Shown here: positions 43,048 to 50,460 of the stretch, in pieces
Numbering within the stretch: the first letter of the stretch is position 1
How the letters are laid out: each line of letters starts with the position of its first letter
Source of the DNA: Streptomyces sp. NBC_00094
Lineage (GTDB): Bacteria > Actinomycetota > Actinomycetes > Streptomycetales > Streptomycetaceae
DNA: 64,000 bases
Direction: 5' to 3'
Assembly (NCBI RefSeq): GCF_026343125.1
Contig: NZ_JAPEMB010000001.1
Location: 2,170,001 to 2,234,000 of the forward strand
The notes under the pieces: generated by a model
The model's database searches: none
What the model saw: the letters and a program-made list of their open reading frames with translations, nothing else
What the model was told of the DNA's origin: nothing
Program-made: the position numbers and the translations under genes

Positions 43048-43982
43048 TCGTTCGCGTCCGGCGTGCCCGTCTCGCCCGCGACGATGAAGCCCCAGGCGTC
43101 CGGCTGCGAGCCGTCGGTGTCCGTGAAGCCGTACTCCTTCGCCAGCTGGGCACTGGAGAGCGACCCGCCGTTCCAGCGGTGCCGGTCGGGGTCGGCGGCG
43201 AGCGCGGCGACGGCCCTGCCGATGTATGCCGGGGACTCGGCGACGGCGAAGTCGGGGACCTTCGCGACGGCGTCGCGCCAGTTCTCCTCGGTGACGCCGA
43301 AGCCGGCGAGCATCTGCTCGGACCTGAGCCAGCCGGGGGTGAGGGCGACCGCCGTGGCGCCGTACTCCTCCAGCTCCCTGCCGAGGCCGAAGGCCATCCG
43401 GAGGGGGGCGTTCTTGGCGAGGTCGTAGAAGAGGTTCTCGCGGTACCGGGTGCCGTTGTACGCGGTGGTGCCGTCGGTGACCTCGACGACGAGCCCGCCG
43501 GGGTTCCGGATGAGGAGCGGCAGCGCCGTGTGGGAGGTGATGGCGTGCGTCCGTACCCCGAGTTCGAGCATCCGGAGGCCGTCGGTGAGGTCGTTCTCCC
43601 AGGTCTTCTTCCCGAAGACGAGGAGGTGCTCGCCGCCCCACACGTCGTTGACGAGGACGTCGAGGCGGCCGCGCTCGCGGTCGATCCGGTCGATCAGCGC
43701 CCGGACCTGGTCCTGCTCCAGATGGTCGGTCGGCACGGCGATGCCCTCGCCGCCGGCGGCCGTCACCAGTTCGGCGGTCTCCTCGATGGTCTCGGTGGCC
43801 CGGCCGACCTCGCTGAGCCGCTCGCGGGTGGTGCGCCCGGTGACGTACACCGTGGCTCCCGCCGCCCCCAGCTGGACGGCGATGCCCCGTCCGGCGCCCC
43901 GGGTGGCTCCCGCGACCAGACAGACGCGTCCGCGCAGCGGCTTCGTCTCCTGTGGCTTCGTTTCCTGTGTCTCCGTCGTCAT
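43038..43982 (-). CDS. SDR-family oxidoreductase
   Basis: A 314-residue NAD(P)-dependent dehydrogenase/reductase. The N-terminal cofactor motif is ATRGAGRGIAVQLG; arginines follow strand 2 (VTGRTTRE), favouring NADPH. The NNAG motif is replaced by VNDVWGG, and the usual YxxxK is not plain, since the segment reads YRENLFYDLAKNA with Tyr and Lys present. ATG 43982 (MTTETQ) is chosen; ATG 43988 is equally possible and neither has a clear ribosome site. An inverted GACAG/CTGTC pair lies just upstream (43995-44020). The convergent WYL regulator overlaps its end. Substrate unknown. Confidence 0.85.
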   Translation of the reverse strand: MTTETQETKPQETKPLRGRVCLVAGATRGAGRGIAVQLGAAGATVYVTGRTTRERLSEVGRATETIEETAELVTAAGGEGIAVPTDHLEQDQVRALIDRIDRERGRLDVLVNDVWGGEHLLVFGKKTWENDLTDGLRMLELGVRTHAITSHTALPLLIRNPGGLVVEVTDGTTAYNGTRYRENLFYDLAKNAPLRMAFGLGRELEEYGATAVALTPGWLRSEQMLAGFGVTEENWRDAVAKVPDFAVAESPAYIGRAVAALAADPDRHRWNGGSLSSAQLAKEYGFTDTDGSQPDAWGFIVAGETGTPDANDYR

Positions 43983-43994
43983 GACCATCAGACT

Positions 43995-44020
43995 GACAGG
44001 AAAGTACGACATCTTCTGTC
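43995..44020. promoter_or_regulatory. Possible operator upstream of the SDR gene
   Basis: GACAG (43995-43999) and CTGTC (44016-44020) form an inverted repeat with GGAA/TTC extensions, in the divergent gap between the SDR and DUF4240 genes. Binding by the neighbouring WYL regulator is a guess. Confidence 0.3.
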
Positions 44021-44089
44021 CGGATTCGTTTCGGGCATTCTTCGGGCATTCCGGGTGCGTCGCGGTCCCCGACGCACGATGCTGGTGCC

Positions 44090-44614
44090 GTGATGGACGA
44101 GACCGAGTTCTGGGAGATCATCGACGCCACCCGAGAGGCCGCCGAGGGCGACCCCGAGGAACAGGCCGATCTGCTCGTGGAACGGCTGACCCGGCTGGAT
44201 CCCGACTCGGTGCTCGACTACGCGCGCCATTTCGAGGCCCGCTACAACCGCGCGTACCTCTGGGACCTGTGGGGTGCGGCCGCCGTGCTGTTCGACGGGG
44301 CGGGCGACGAGACCTTCGACTCCTTCCGCTGCTGGCTCATCGGCCAGGGGCGGGAGGTCTACGAGGGTGCGGTGCACGATCCGGACGCGCTGGCGGAGCT
44401 GATCGGCGACTTCGACGTGGAGATCGACGGGGACGGCGAGGAGATCGGCTTCGCGGCGGACGAGGCGTACGAGCAGCTGACCGGCGCCGAGACCCCGGAC
44501 CTGGGCATTCCGATGCCGGGCGGGGAGCCGCTGGGCGCCCCCTTCGACCTGGCGGACGACGACGTGCTCGCGGCCCGCTTTCCCCGGCTGTGGGAGCGGT
44601 TCGCGGTGACGTGA
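44090..44614 (+). CDS. DUF4240 domain protein
   Basis: A 174-residue, strongly acidic cytosolic protein opening MMDETEFWEIIDATREA and continuing with YLWDLWGAAAVLFDG and FRCWLIGQGREVYEGA. This pattern of helices with conserved Trp/Phe residues is that of DUF4240. Its function is unknown; in other genomes it occurs near toxin-immunity or WGR-type genes, but nothing here supports that. The GTG at 44090 is six bases after GATGCT (44078-44083) and has no Shine-Dalgarno, so a leaderless start is likely; ATG at 44093 is the alternative. Confidence 0.85.
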   Translation: MMDETEFWEIIDATREAAEGDPEEQADLLVERLTRLDPDSVLDYARHFEARYNRAYLWDLWGAAAVLFDGAGDETFDSFRCWLIGQGREVYEGAVHDPDALAELIGDFDVEIDGDGEEIGFAADEAYEQLTGAETPDLGIPMPGGEPLGAPFDLADDDVLAARFPRLWERFAVT

Positions 44615-44654
44615 GGCGGGGTGAGGCGGGGTGAGGAAGCCGGTACGGCTCCGG

Positions 44655-44692
44655 GGGCGTCCCTCCCGGAGCCGTACCGGCTTCTCCGTCCG
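44655..44692. terminator. Hairpin between DUF4240 and SDR genes
   Basis: GGGAGC-type inverted sequence: AAGCCGGTACGGCTCC (44638-44653) and GGAGCCGTACCGGCTT (44668-44683) are exact reverse complements, forming a long stem between two convergent genes. Confidence 0.7.
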
Positions 44693-45532
44693 TCAGCCCT
44701 GCTGGAGCCGCGGGTTCTCCTGGCCGAGGATCATGTCCGTGCGCGGCTGCAGCGCCGGGAAGAGCTGCTCGGGCTGCGGGATCGCCCAGTACTTCCCCTC
44801 GGCGACCCTCTCGAAGACGCGCTCGGCGTGCTCCTCGGGCGTCAGCCCGTGTTCGTCGGCGAGGTTCTGCAGGTGCGCGTTGAAGGCCGCGATCTCGGGC
44901 GGGGTGTCCTCGCCGGGCCTGGCCGCCCTGAAGATCTCGCTCTTCACCGAGCCGGGCGTCACGACGGACACCTGGATCGGGGCGCCCTTCATCAGCATCT
45001 CGTGGTGCAGCGACTCGGTGAGCGCGAGCGTGCCGAACTTGGTGACGCTGTACGGGGCCATCAGCGGGCTCGGCAGCATGCCGCCGATGGACGACACGTT
45101 CACCACCCAGGCCTTCTCGCCACGCTCCAGCATGCGCGGGACGAAGGCGCGGATGCCGTTGACGTACCCGCCGATGTTGACGCGGAGCATGGCGTCCCAG
45201 CGTTCAGCGGGGATCTCCCAGGAGTACCCCATGGCCATGATCCCGGCGTTGTTGACCAGCAGGTCGACCGTGCCGAAGCGGGTGTACGCGTGGTCGGCCA
45301 GGGCGTCGACGGAGGCGGGCTCGGCGACGTCGGTCACCACCGCCTCCACCTCGGCGCCGGTGGCCCGGAGCTCCTCGGCGAAGGCGGCGAGCCGCTCGGC
45401 GGCGATGTCGGCGAGGACCAGCTTCATGCCGAGCCCCGCTGCGTGCCGGGCGAGCCCGGCGCCGATGCCGGAGGAGGCGCCGGTGATGACGGCCGTACGG
45501 CCGCCGAAGACGCGCGCGGCGAGGGAGCTCAT
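44693..45532 (-). CDS. SDR-family oxidoreductase
   Basis: A 279-residue classical short-chain dehydrogenase. The cofactor motif TGASSGIGAGLARH, an Asp after strand 2 (LVLADIAAE, favouring NAD), the NNAG motif and the active-site Tyr-Lys in YSVTKFGTL are all present, with the Ser in NVSSIGG. The C-terminal 60 residues are more divergent (EYWAIP-like PQPEQLFPA). Its ATG overlaps the TGA of the upstream SDR gene (ATGA), so the two form an operon controlled from 46326. The divergent TetR gene probably regulates it. Confidence 0.9.
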   Translation of the reverse strand: MSSLAARVFGGRTAVITGASSGIGAGLARHAAGLGMKLVLADIAAERLAAFAEELRATGAEVEAVVTDVAEPASVDALADHAYTRFGTVDLLVNNAGIMAMGYSWEIPAERWDAMLRVNIGGYVNGIRAFVPRMLERGEKAWVVNVSSIGGMLPSPLMAPYSVTKFGTLALTESLHHEMLMKGAPIQVSVVTPGSVKSEIFRAARPGEDTPPEIAAFNAHLQNLADEHGLTPEEHAERVFERVAEGKYWAIPQPEQLFPALQPRTDMILGQENPRLQQG

Positions 45533-46326
45533 CAGAAGTGCGTCCCGCCGTCGATGCGGACCTCGGTGCCGGTGATGAAGCGGCCGTCCTCGCTCGCGAG
45601 CATCGCGACGACGCCGGCGACGGTCTCGGGGCCGGCGAAGCCCTCGCCGAGGGCGGGCATGAGCTTCATGAAGAGGTTGAAGTCGGCGTCCTCGGGGAGG
45701 CCGGGGCCGACGCTCTGGCGGCTGGCGCCGGTGCCGTCGGTCATGCCGGAGGAGATGGAGCCGGGCTGGACGGCGGTGAAGCGGATGCCCTGCTTGGCGT
45801 ACTCGGCGGCGAGGGCGTGCGTCATGGACTGGATGCCGCCCTTGCTGGCCGCGTAGGCCGCCATGTAGGGGTGGGCGAACATCGCGGAGGTGGAGGAGAA
45901 GTTCACGACGGCGGAGCCGTTGCCCTCCAGGAGGGCCGGTATCGCCTCGCGGATCACGAGGAAGGTGCCCGTGAGGTTGACCCGGAGGACCTGCTCGAAG
46001 GAGTCGAGGCTCGTCTCGTGGGTGTGCGAGGAGCGCAGGATGCCGGCCGCGTTGACCAGGACGTCCAGGCCGCCGAGCGCCTCGACGGCGGCGGCGACGC
46101 CGGCCCGCACGGAGGCCTCGTCGGCGACGTTCACGACGACGGTGGTGAGGCGGTCGGCGGCGTCGCCGGCCTTGGCGACGGTGTCCTTGAGGCCGTCCTC
46201 GCTGATGTCGGCGGCGACGACCCGGCCGCCCTCGGCGAGCACGCGGAGGACGGTGGCCTGGCCGATGCCGGAGCCGCCGCCGGTGATGAGGGCGCGGCGT
46301 CCTTCGTAACGGGTCAGCTGGTTCAT
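45532..46326 (-). CDS. SDR-family oxidoreductase
   Basis: A 264-residue classical SDR. Visible are TGGGSGIGQATVLRV at the cofactor site, Asp after strand 2 (VVAADISED), VNAAGI in the NNAG position, Ser in NFSSTSAM and the catalytic YAASKGGIQ. The C-terminus (GTEVRIDGGTHF) is typical of the family. It heads a two-gene operon with another SDR, divergent from a TetR regulator. The 17-base palindrome at 46381-46397 lies between them. The substrate is unknown; paired SDRs with a TetR often handle a lipid, ketone or xenobiotic. Confidence 0.92.
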   Translation of the reverse strand: MNQLTRYEGRRALITGGGSGIGQATVLRVLAEGGRVVAADISEDGLKDTVAKAGDAADRLTTVVVNVADEASVRAGVAAAVEALGGLDVLVNAAGILRSSHTHETSLDSFEQVLRVNLTGTFLVIREAIPALLEGNGSAVVNFSSTSAMFAHPYMAAYAASKGGIQSMTHALAAEYAKQGIRFTAVQPGSISSGMTDGTGASRQSVGPGLPEDADFNLFMKLMPALGEGFAGPETVAGVVAMLASEDGRFITGTEVRIDGGTHF

Positions 46327-46380
46327 GGCGGCAACCTCTCGATGTCAAGCTTCCGGGGGAAGCTGCCACCGTACGCCTGG

Positions 46381-46397
46381 ATGGCACGTTTTGCCAT
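46381..46397. promoter_or_regulatory. Probable TetR operator
   Basis: ATGGCA-CGTTT-TGCCAT is a perfect inverted repeat in the 119-base gap between the divergent SDR operon and the tetR gene. Its size and place are those of an autoregulatory TetR operator. Confidence 0.65.
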
Positions 46398-46445
46398 ACC
46401 TGCATGACGTGCACGTTCGGCAGTCACGGGCGTACGCTTCGTAGG

Positions 46446-47087
46446 GTGAGCACCAAGCCCCCCTCCCTGACGGAGCGCCGCAAGGCCGCGACCCAGCTCG
46501 ACATCGCCCGCGCCGCCGCCGAGCTCTTCACCGAGCACGGTCCCGACGGCACCACGGCCGAGGACATCGCCCGGCGGGCCGGGGTCGCCCTGCGCACCTT
46601 CTACCGGTACTTCCGGTCCAAGCAGGACGCCGTGGCCCCGCTCCTCGCGGTCGGCGCCGAACGCTGGCGCGAGCAGCTCGCGGCCGCCGGGCCGGGCGCC
46701 GGTCTCCCCGAGGCGCTGGAGCGCTCGATCGCCGAGTCGCTGGCCGCGGAGGACGAGGAGGCGGCCGAGGGGGTGCGCTGGACGCGCGGGCTCCTGCGGG
46801 CGGCCGCCGAGGACCCCGCGCTCCGCGCCGTCTGGTACCGGGTCAACCAGGAGTCCGAGGAGCGACTGCGCGAGGTCCTGGCCGGCCTCGCCGGCCCGGG
46901 GGCCGACCCGCTGGAGCTGCGCCTCGCGGCGGCGGCGGCCACCGACGCCATCCGGATCGCCCTGGAGACCTGGGCGGAGTCGGACGCACCGGTCCACGGC
47001 GAGGGCTCCCCCGCGGCCCTCGCGGTCCGCTGCCTGCGCGAGCTGATGGGCGGGATGAGGCTCCTCGGGGACGGGTCGGCCGAGTAG
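46446..47087 (+). CDS. TetR-family transcriptional regulator
   Basis: A 213-residue repressor. The N-terminal HTH (about residues 12-58) reads DIARAAAELFTEHGPDG, TTAEDIARRAGVAL, RTFYRYFRSKQDAV. The ligand-binding part is Ala/Glu-rich and variable. The GTG start at 46446 has TACGCT (46433-46438) seven bases before it and no Shine-Dalgarno, so the transcript is probably leaderless. It is divergent from the SDR operon, and the shared palindrome implies that it represses both itself and those genes until a ligand, likely an SDR substrate, binds. Confidence 0.92.
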   Translation: MSTKPPSLTERRKAATQLDIARAAAELFTEHGPDGTTAEDIARRAGVALRTFYRYFRSKQDAVAPLLAVGAERWREQLAAAGPGAGLPEALERSIAESLAAEDEEAAEGVRWTRGLLRAAAEDPALRAVWYRVNQESEERLREVLAGLAGPGADPLELRLAAAAATDAIRIALETWAESDAPVHGEGSPAALAVRCLRELMGGMRLLGDGSAE

Positions 47088-47101
47088 GGCCGGGGCGCGC
47101 G

Positions 47102-47280
47102 GGCCGCCGGGAGGGGCGGGTCGGTCGAGAGGGCCGAAGCGCGCGGGACGCGGCCGCCGGGAGGGGCGGTCGGCCGAGGAGAGACGGCCCGCCCCGGGGG
47201 CCGCGGCTTCACGGGCCCGCCGCCGACGAGCGACCGACCCGCGGGGGACCGCGGCCGCCGGGAGGGACGGGTCAGTCGAG
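47102..47280. repeat. Three direct repeats of about 27 bases
   Basis: GGCCGCCGGGAGGGGCGGG and a TCGGTCGAG tail occur at 47102-47129, 47152-47178 (slightly shortened) and 47253-47280 (with AGGGACGGG and TCAGTCGAG). The third copy includes the stop codon of the GNAT gene. No gene is visible in between. Confidence 0.7.
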
Positions 47281-47772
47281 GAGGGACTTCCCCATGAGGA
47301 CGTCGTCCACGTACTCCCCCGCGATCAGGAGCTCGCCCGGCAGGACGCCCTCGATCACGAAGCCCTCGGAGGCGTAGAGCGCGCGGGCCGGGGCGTTGTG
47401 CGCGAGGACCCGCAGGGTGATCCGGCGGGCTCCCTCCGCGCGGGCCCGGTCCGTCGCGGCGCGCAGCAGCGCCCGCGCCACGCCCCGGCCGCGGACGGAC
47501 TCGGCGACGACCAGGCCCTGGATCTGGCGCACATGGGCGGTGGCGGCCAGCGGGGTCGGCAGCCCGAGCCGTACGTAGCCGACGACTTCACCGCCCACCA
47601 CGGCCACGAGGTAGTCCTCGGGCGGGTGACGGGTGTCGAAGAAGGGCTCGTACGGCTCCGTCGGTGCGGGCAGCACCGCGTGCAGGGGCGACCAGGTGGC
47701 CCGGTCGAGCTCGGCCAGGACGGTGTCGTCTCCGGCTTCGGCGGTACGTATCTGTGTCTCCGGCACGATCAT
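47272..47772 (-). CDS. GNAT-family N-acetyltransferase
   Basis: A 166-residue acetyltransferase. The acetyl-CoA motif reads VAESVRGRGVARALLRAA, preceded by strand VRQIQGLVV and followed by RITLRVLAHNAPARALYASEGF, the usual motif-B region. The acceptor is not predictable. ATG at 47772 is used; no strong ribosome site is visible. It is divergent from the TIGR01777 gene by 46 bases. Its stop codon lies inside the third copy of the local direct repeat, so its last residues may be recent. Confidence 0.9.
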   Translation of the reverse strand: MIVPETQIRTAEAGDDTVLAELDRATWSPLHAVLPAPTEPYEPFFDTRHPPEDYLVAVVGGEVVGYVRLGLPTPLAATAHVRQIQGLVVAESVRGRGVARALLRAATDRARAEGARRITLRVLAHNAPARALYASEGFVIEGVLPGELLIAGEYVDDVLMGKSLLD

Positions 47773-47818
47773 GGCAGCCACTGTGCCACGCACGGGTCCG
47801 GGAGGGCAGGATGGGCCC

Positions 47819-48730
47819 ATGCAGCGTTCAGTCACCCGCAAGCGCGTCGCCGTCACCGGTGCCTCCGGGCTCATCGGCCGGGCCCTCGTCCGCTCCCTGC
47901 GCGCCGACGGCCACGACGTCCTCCGGCTGGTCCGGCGCCCCGCCGCGACCGCCGACGAGGTCGAGTGGGACCCCAGGCGGCTGTACGTGGACGCCGCCGG
48001 ACTCGTCGGGGTGGACGCCGTCGTGCACCTGGCGGGCGCCGGCGTCGGCGAGCGCCGCTGGACCGAGGCGTACAAGCGGGAGATCCGCGACAGCCGGGTC
48101 CTCGGCACGACGGCGATCGCCCAGGCGCTCGCCTCGCTCGCGGCGCCGCCGGAGGTCCTCGTCTGCGGTACGGCGGTCGGCTGGTACGGGGACACCGGCA
48201 GCCGCGCCGTCGACGAGAGCGCGCCCGCCGGGGCGGGCTTCCTGCCCTCGGTGTGCGTGGAGTGGGAGGCCGCGGCGGCCCCCGCCGAGGAGGCCGGCAT
48301 CCGCGTCGCCCACGCCCGCACGGGCCTGGTGGTGGCCCGCGAGGGCGGGGCCTGGGGACGGCTCTTCCCGGTCTTCCGCGCCGGGGTCGGCGGGCGGATG
48401 GGCGACGGCCGCCAGTACTGGTCCCACATCTCCCTGCACGACGAGGTGGCCGCCCTGCGCCATCTCGTCGACACCCCGTCCCTCACGGGCCCGGTGAACC
48501 TGACGGCCCCGGAACCGGTCACCAACCGCGAGGTGACGGCCGCGATGGGCCGGGTCCTGCGGCGGCCGACGCTGTGCACGGTGCCCGCGCCCGCCCTGAG
48601 GCTGGTGCTCGGCGACTTCGCCCAGGACGTGCTGGGCAGTCAGCGGGTGCTGCCGGGGCGCCTGTTGGAGTCCGGTTTCGACTTCGCGTTCCCGACGATC
48701 GACGACGCGATCCGGGCCGCCGCCCACTGA
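47819..48730 (+). CDS. TIGR01777-family epimerase/SDR protein
   Basis: A 303-residue extended SDR with the nucleotide motif VAVTGASGLIGRALVRSL at the N-terminus, VVHLAGAGVGERRW in place of the usual NNAG region, and the family signature AVGWYGDTGSRAVDE. The DUF1731-like C-terminal segment ends in QRVLPGRLLESGFDFAFP. This matches TIGR01777 proteins, which are widespread but of uncertain role (cell-division-inhibitor SulA-like by old naming). The ATG at 47819 is six bases after CAGGAT, a weak -10, with no Shine-Dalgarno. Confidence 0.9.
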   Translation: MQRSVTRKRVAVTGASGLIGRALVRSLRADGHDVLRLVRRPAATADEVEWDPRRLYVDAAGLVGVDAVVHLAGAGVGERRWTEAYKREIRDSRVLGTTAIAQALASLAAPPEVLVCGTAVGWYGDTGSRAVDESAPAGAGFLPSVCVEWEAAAAPAEEAGIRVAHARTGLVVAREGGAWGRLFPVFRAGVGGRMGDGRQYWSHISLHDEVAALRHLVDTPSLTGPVNLTAPEPVTNREVTAAMGRVLRRPTLCTVPAPALRLVLGDFAQDVLGSQRVLPGRLLESGFDFAFPTIDDAIRAAAH

Positions 48731-49076
48731 GCCGCGCCCGCACCCCGCTCCCCGCGCTGGGGCTCGCCCGCGCGGGGGCTTCCCTGCGCGGGGAGCGCCC
48801 CTCTCCCCGTGCGGGAGCGCCCTCACCCCGCGCGGAAGCGCCCTCTCCTCGTGCGGGAGCGCCCCCTGTTCCTCCCCCGCCCCTTCCCGCCCCTCCCGTC
48901 CTCCCCCTGCGCTCCCCCGTGCTGCGCGCGCACCGGTACGCGCGGGCCGACTTCCGTGGGAGCGCTGCCTAGGATCGTGGCGAACTCGGGCATTCCGGGG
49001 GCCTGTTGGGGGCATGAGCCTCCCACTGTGGAGGGCATGAGCCTTCCACCGGCCACGCCGACCTGGGGAGGGGCAC
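48731..49076. other. Non-coding region with 21-base repeats
   Basis: A 346-base gap. From 48788 to 48873 there are about four units of GCGGGAGCGCCCTCnCCnCGn with a 21-base period. Near 49021-49060, GGCATGAGCCTyCCAC occurs twice about 23 bases apart. No supported gene, although the repeat reads as SPRAGAP units in one frame. Confidence 0.5.
48788..48873. repeat. 21-base tandem repeat
   Basis: Units begin at about 48788, 48811, 48832 and 48853, each around GCGGGAGCGCCC; the first is two bases longer. It may form alternating hairpins or be a remnant coding repeat. Confidence 0.6.
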
Positions 49077-50447
49077 ATGCTCAGCAGCTCAAGTACCGCA
49101 CAGCGAACGGACGTCGTGGAGACCGTCGACGTCGTCATCGTGGGGGCCGGGATCGCGGGGCTCGCCGCCGCCCACCGGCTGACCGGGGCCGGGCTCTCCG
49201 TCGCCGTCCTGGAGGCGGAGCCGCGGGTCGGCGGCCGGATGGCCACCGATTCCGTCGACGGCTTCCTGCTCGACCGGGTGGGCCCCCTGCTCACCCTGTC
49301 GCCCGAGGAGCTGCGGGCCACCCCCGGGCTCGGTGGCCTCGTCCTGCGCCCCTTCGGGCCCGGGGTTCTCGTGCACAGCGACGGACGGCACGCGCGGTGG
49401 GGCGCCCCGCACCCGCGCCGGACGGCCGGCGCGCACCGGGGCACCGGCCACCGGAGCGTGGGGGGAGCGTTCAGCGTGGCACGCGCCCTCGCGAGCGCCC
49501 CCCGGCGCCCGGCCGCCTCGCTCGACCAGGCACGGCTCGGCGCCTCCCTGGTCCGGCTCGCGGCGACCCCGTCCCAGCGGCTGCTCTCCCGCCCGGAGCG
49601 GACCGCGCGCGAGGCCCTGGCCGCGCGGCTGCCCGCCCGGACCGTCCAGGGCGTCCTGCGGCCGCTGCTCGCGGCGCTCCTCGCCGACCCGGACCTCGGC
49701 ACGTCGAGCCGCCGGGCGGATCTGGCGCTGCACGCCTTCGCCCGGGGCCGGCTCGCCGTGCCGGAGGGCGGTTCGTCGGCGCTCCCGGAGCGGCTCGCCG
49801 CCGCGCTGCCGCCGGGGACGGTCCGTACCGGCGTACGGGTCACGGAGGCGTCCGTCTCCCGGGTGACGACCGCCGAGCACGGGGTGTTCGGCTGCCGCTC
49901 GGTGCTGCTCGCGACGGGGGCGCGGACGGCGGCCGAGCTGCTGCCCGGTCTGCGGACGCCCGGCTTCCACGCGGTGACGGTCCTCCACCACACGGCGCCG
50001 GTGGCGCCCACGAGCGACCCGTCGCTGCTCCTGGAGTCCGACCCGGGCGGGCCGGTCGCCCACACGGCCGTGATGAGCGCGGTCGACCCGAGCCGCGCCC
50101 CGGCCGGCCGGACCCTGATCACCTCGACGGTGCTCGGGGCGCCGCCGGACGACACGGAGCGCCGGGTCCGCAAGCACCTCGCCACGCTGTACGGGACGTC
50201 GACCGACGAGTGGGAACTGCTGGCCCTGCACCACACCCCGGAGGCCGTACCGGCGATGCCGCCGCCGCACGACGCCCGCCGCCCGGTCCGGCTGCTCGCG
50301 GGCCTGTACGTCTGCGGCGACCACCGGGACACGGGCACCCCGCACGGCGCCCTCGTCTCGGGGGCCCGCGCGGCCCGCGCCCTCCTCGGCGACCTCGGCG
50401 TCCGGCTCCCCGAGGCGGAGGCGCCGGAGTCGGAGGAGGCCGCCTGA
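49077..50447 (+). CDS. FAD-dependent oxidoreductase (amine-oxidase-like)
   Basis: A 456-residue flavoprotein. The FAD dinucleotide fold is DVVIVGAGIAGLAAAHRL at about residues 18-35, with an acidic residue after strand 2 (AVLEAEPRVGGRM), the arrangement of monoamine-oxidase/protoporphyrinogen-oxidase-type enzymes. The C-terminal FAD motif is LYVCGDHRDTGTPHGALVSG. The middle is Ala/Arg-rich and divergent, and no membrane segment is obvious. The ATG at 49077 has GGGGAGGGG six to eight bases upstream. It ends 13 bases before the convergent regulator. The substrate is unknown; a carotenoid or squalene-type desaturase is a weaker alternative. Confidence 0.87.
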   Translation: MLSSSSTAQRTDVVETVDVVIVGAGIAGLAAAHRLTGAGLSVAVLEAEPRVGGRMATDSVDGFLLDRVGPLLTLSPEELRATPGLGGLVLRPFGPGVLVHSDGRHARWGAPHPRRTAGAHRGTGHRSVGGAFSVARALASAPRRPAASLDQARLGASLVRLAATPSQRLLSRPERTAREALAARLPARTVQGVLRPLLAALLADPDLGTSSRRADLALHAFARGRLAVPEGGSSALPERLAAALPPGTVRTGVRVTEASVSRVTTAEHGVFGCRSVLLATGARTAAELLPGLRTPGFHAVTVLHHTAPVAPTSDPSLLLESDPGGPVAHTAVMSAVDPSRAPAGRTLITSTVLGAPPDDTERRVRKHLATLYGTSTDEWELLALHHTPEAVPAMPPPHDARRPVRLLAGLYVCGDHRDTGTPHGALVSGARAARALLGDLGVRLPEAEAPESEEAA

Positions 50448-50460
50448 CCCCTCCGGCGGA

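Noticed and set aside
48731..49076. CRISPR-like array from regularly spaced repeats
   Set aside because: The 21-base units are contiguous and degenerate, without unique spacers, and no cas gene is present.
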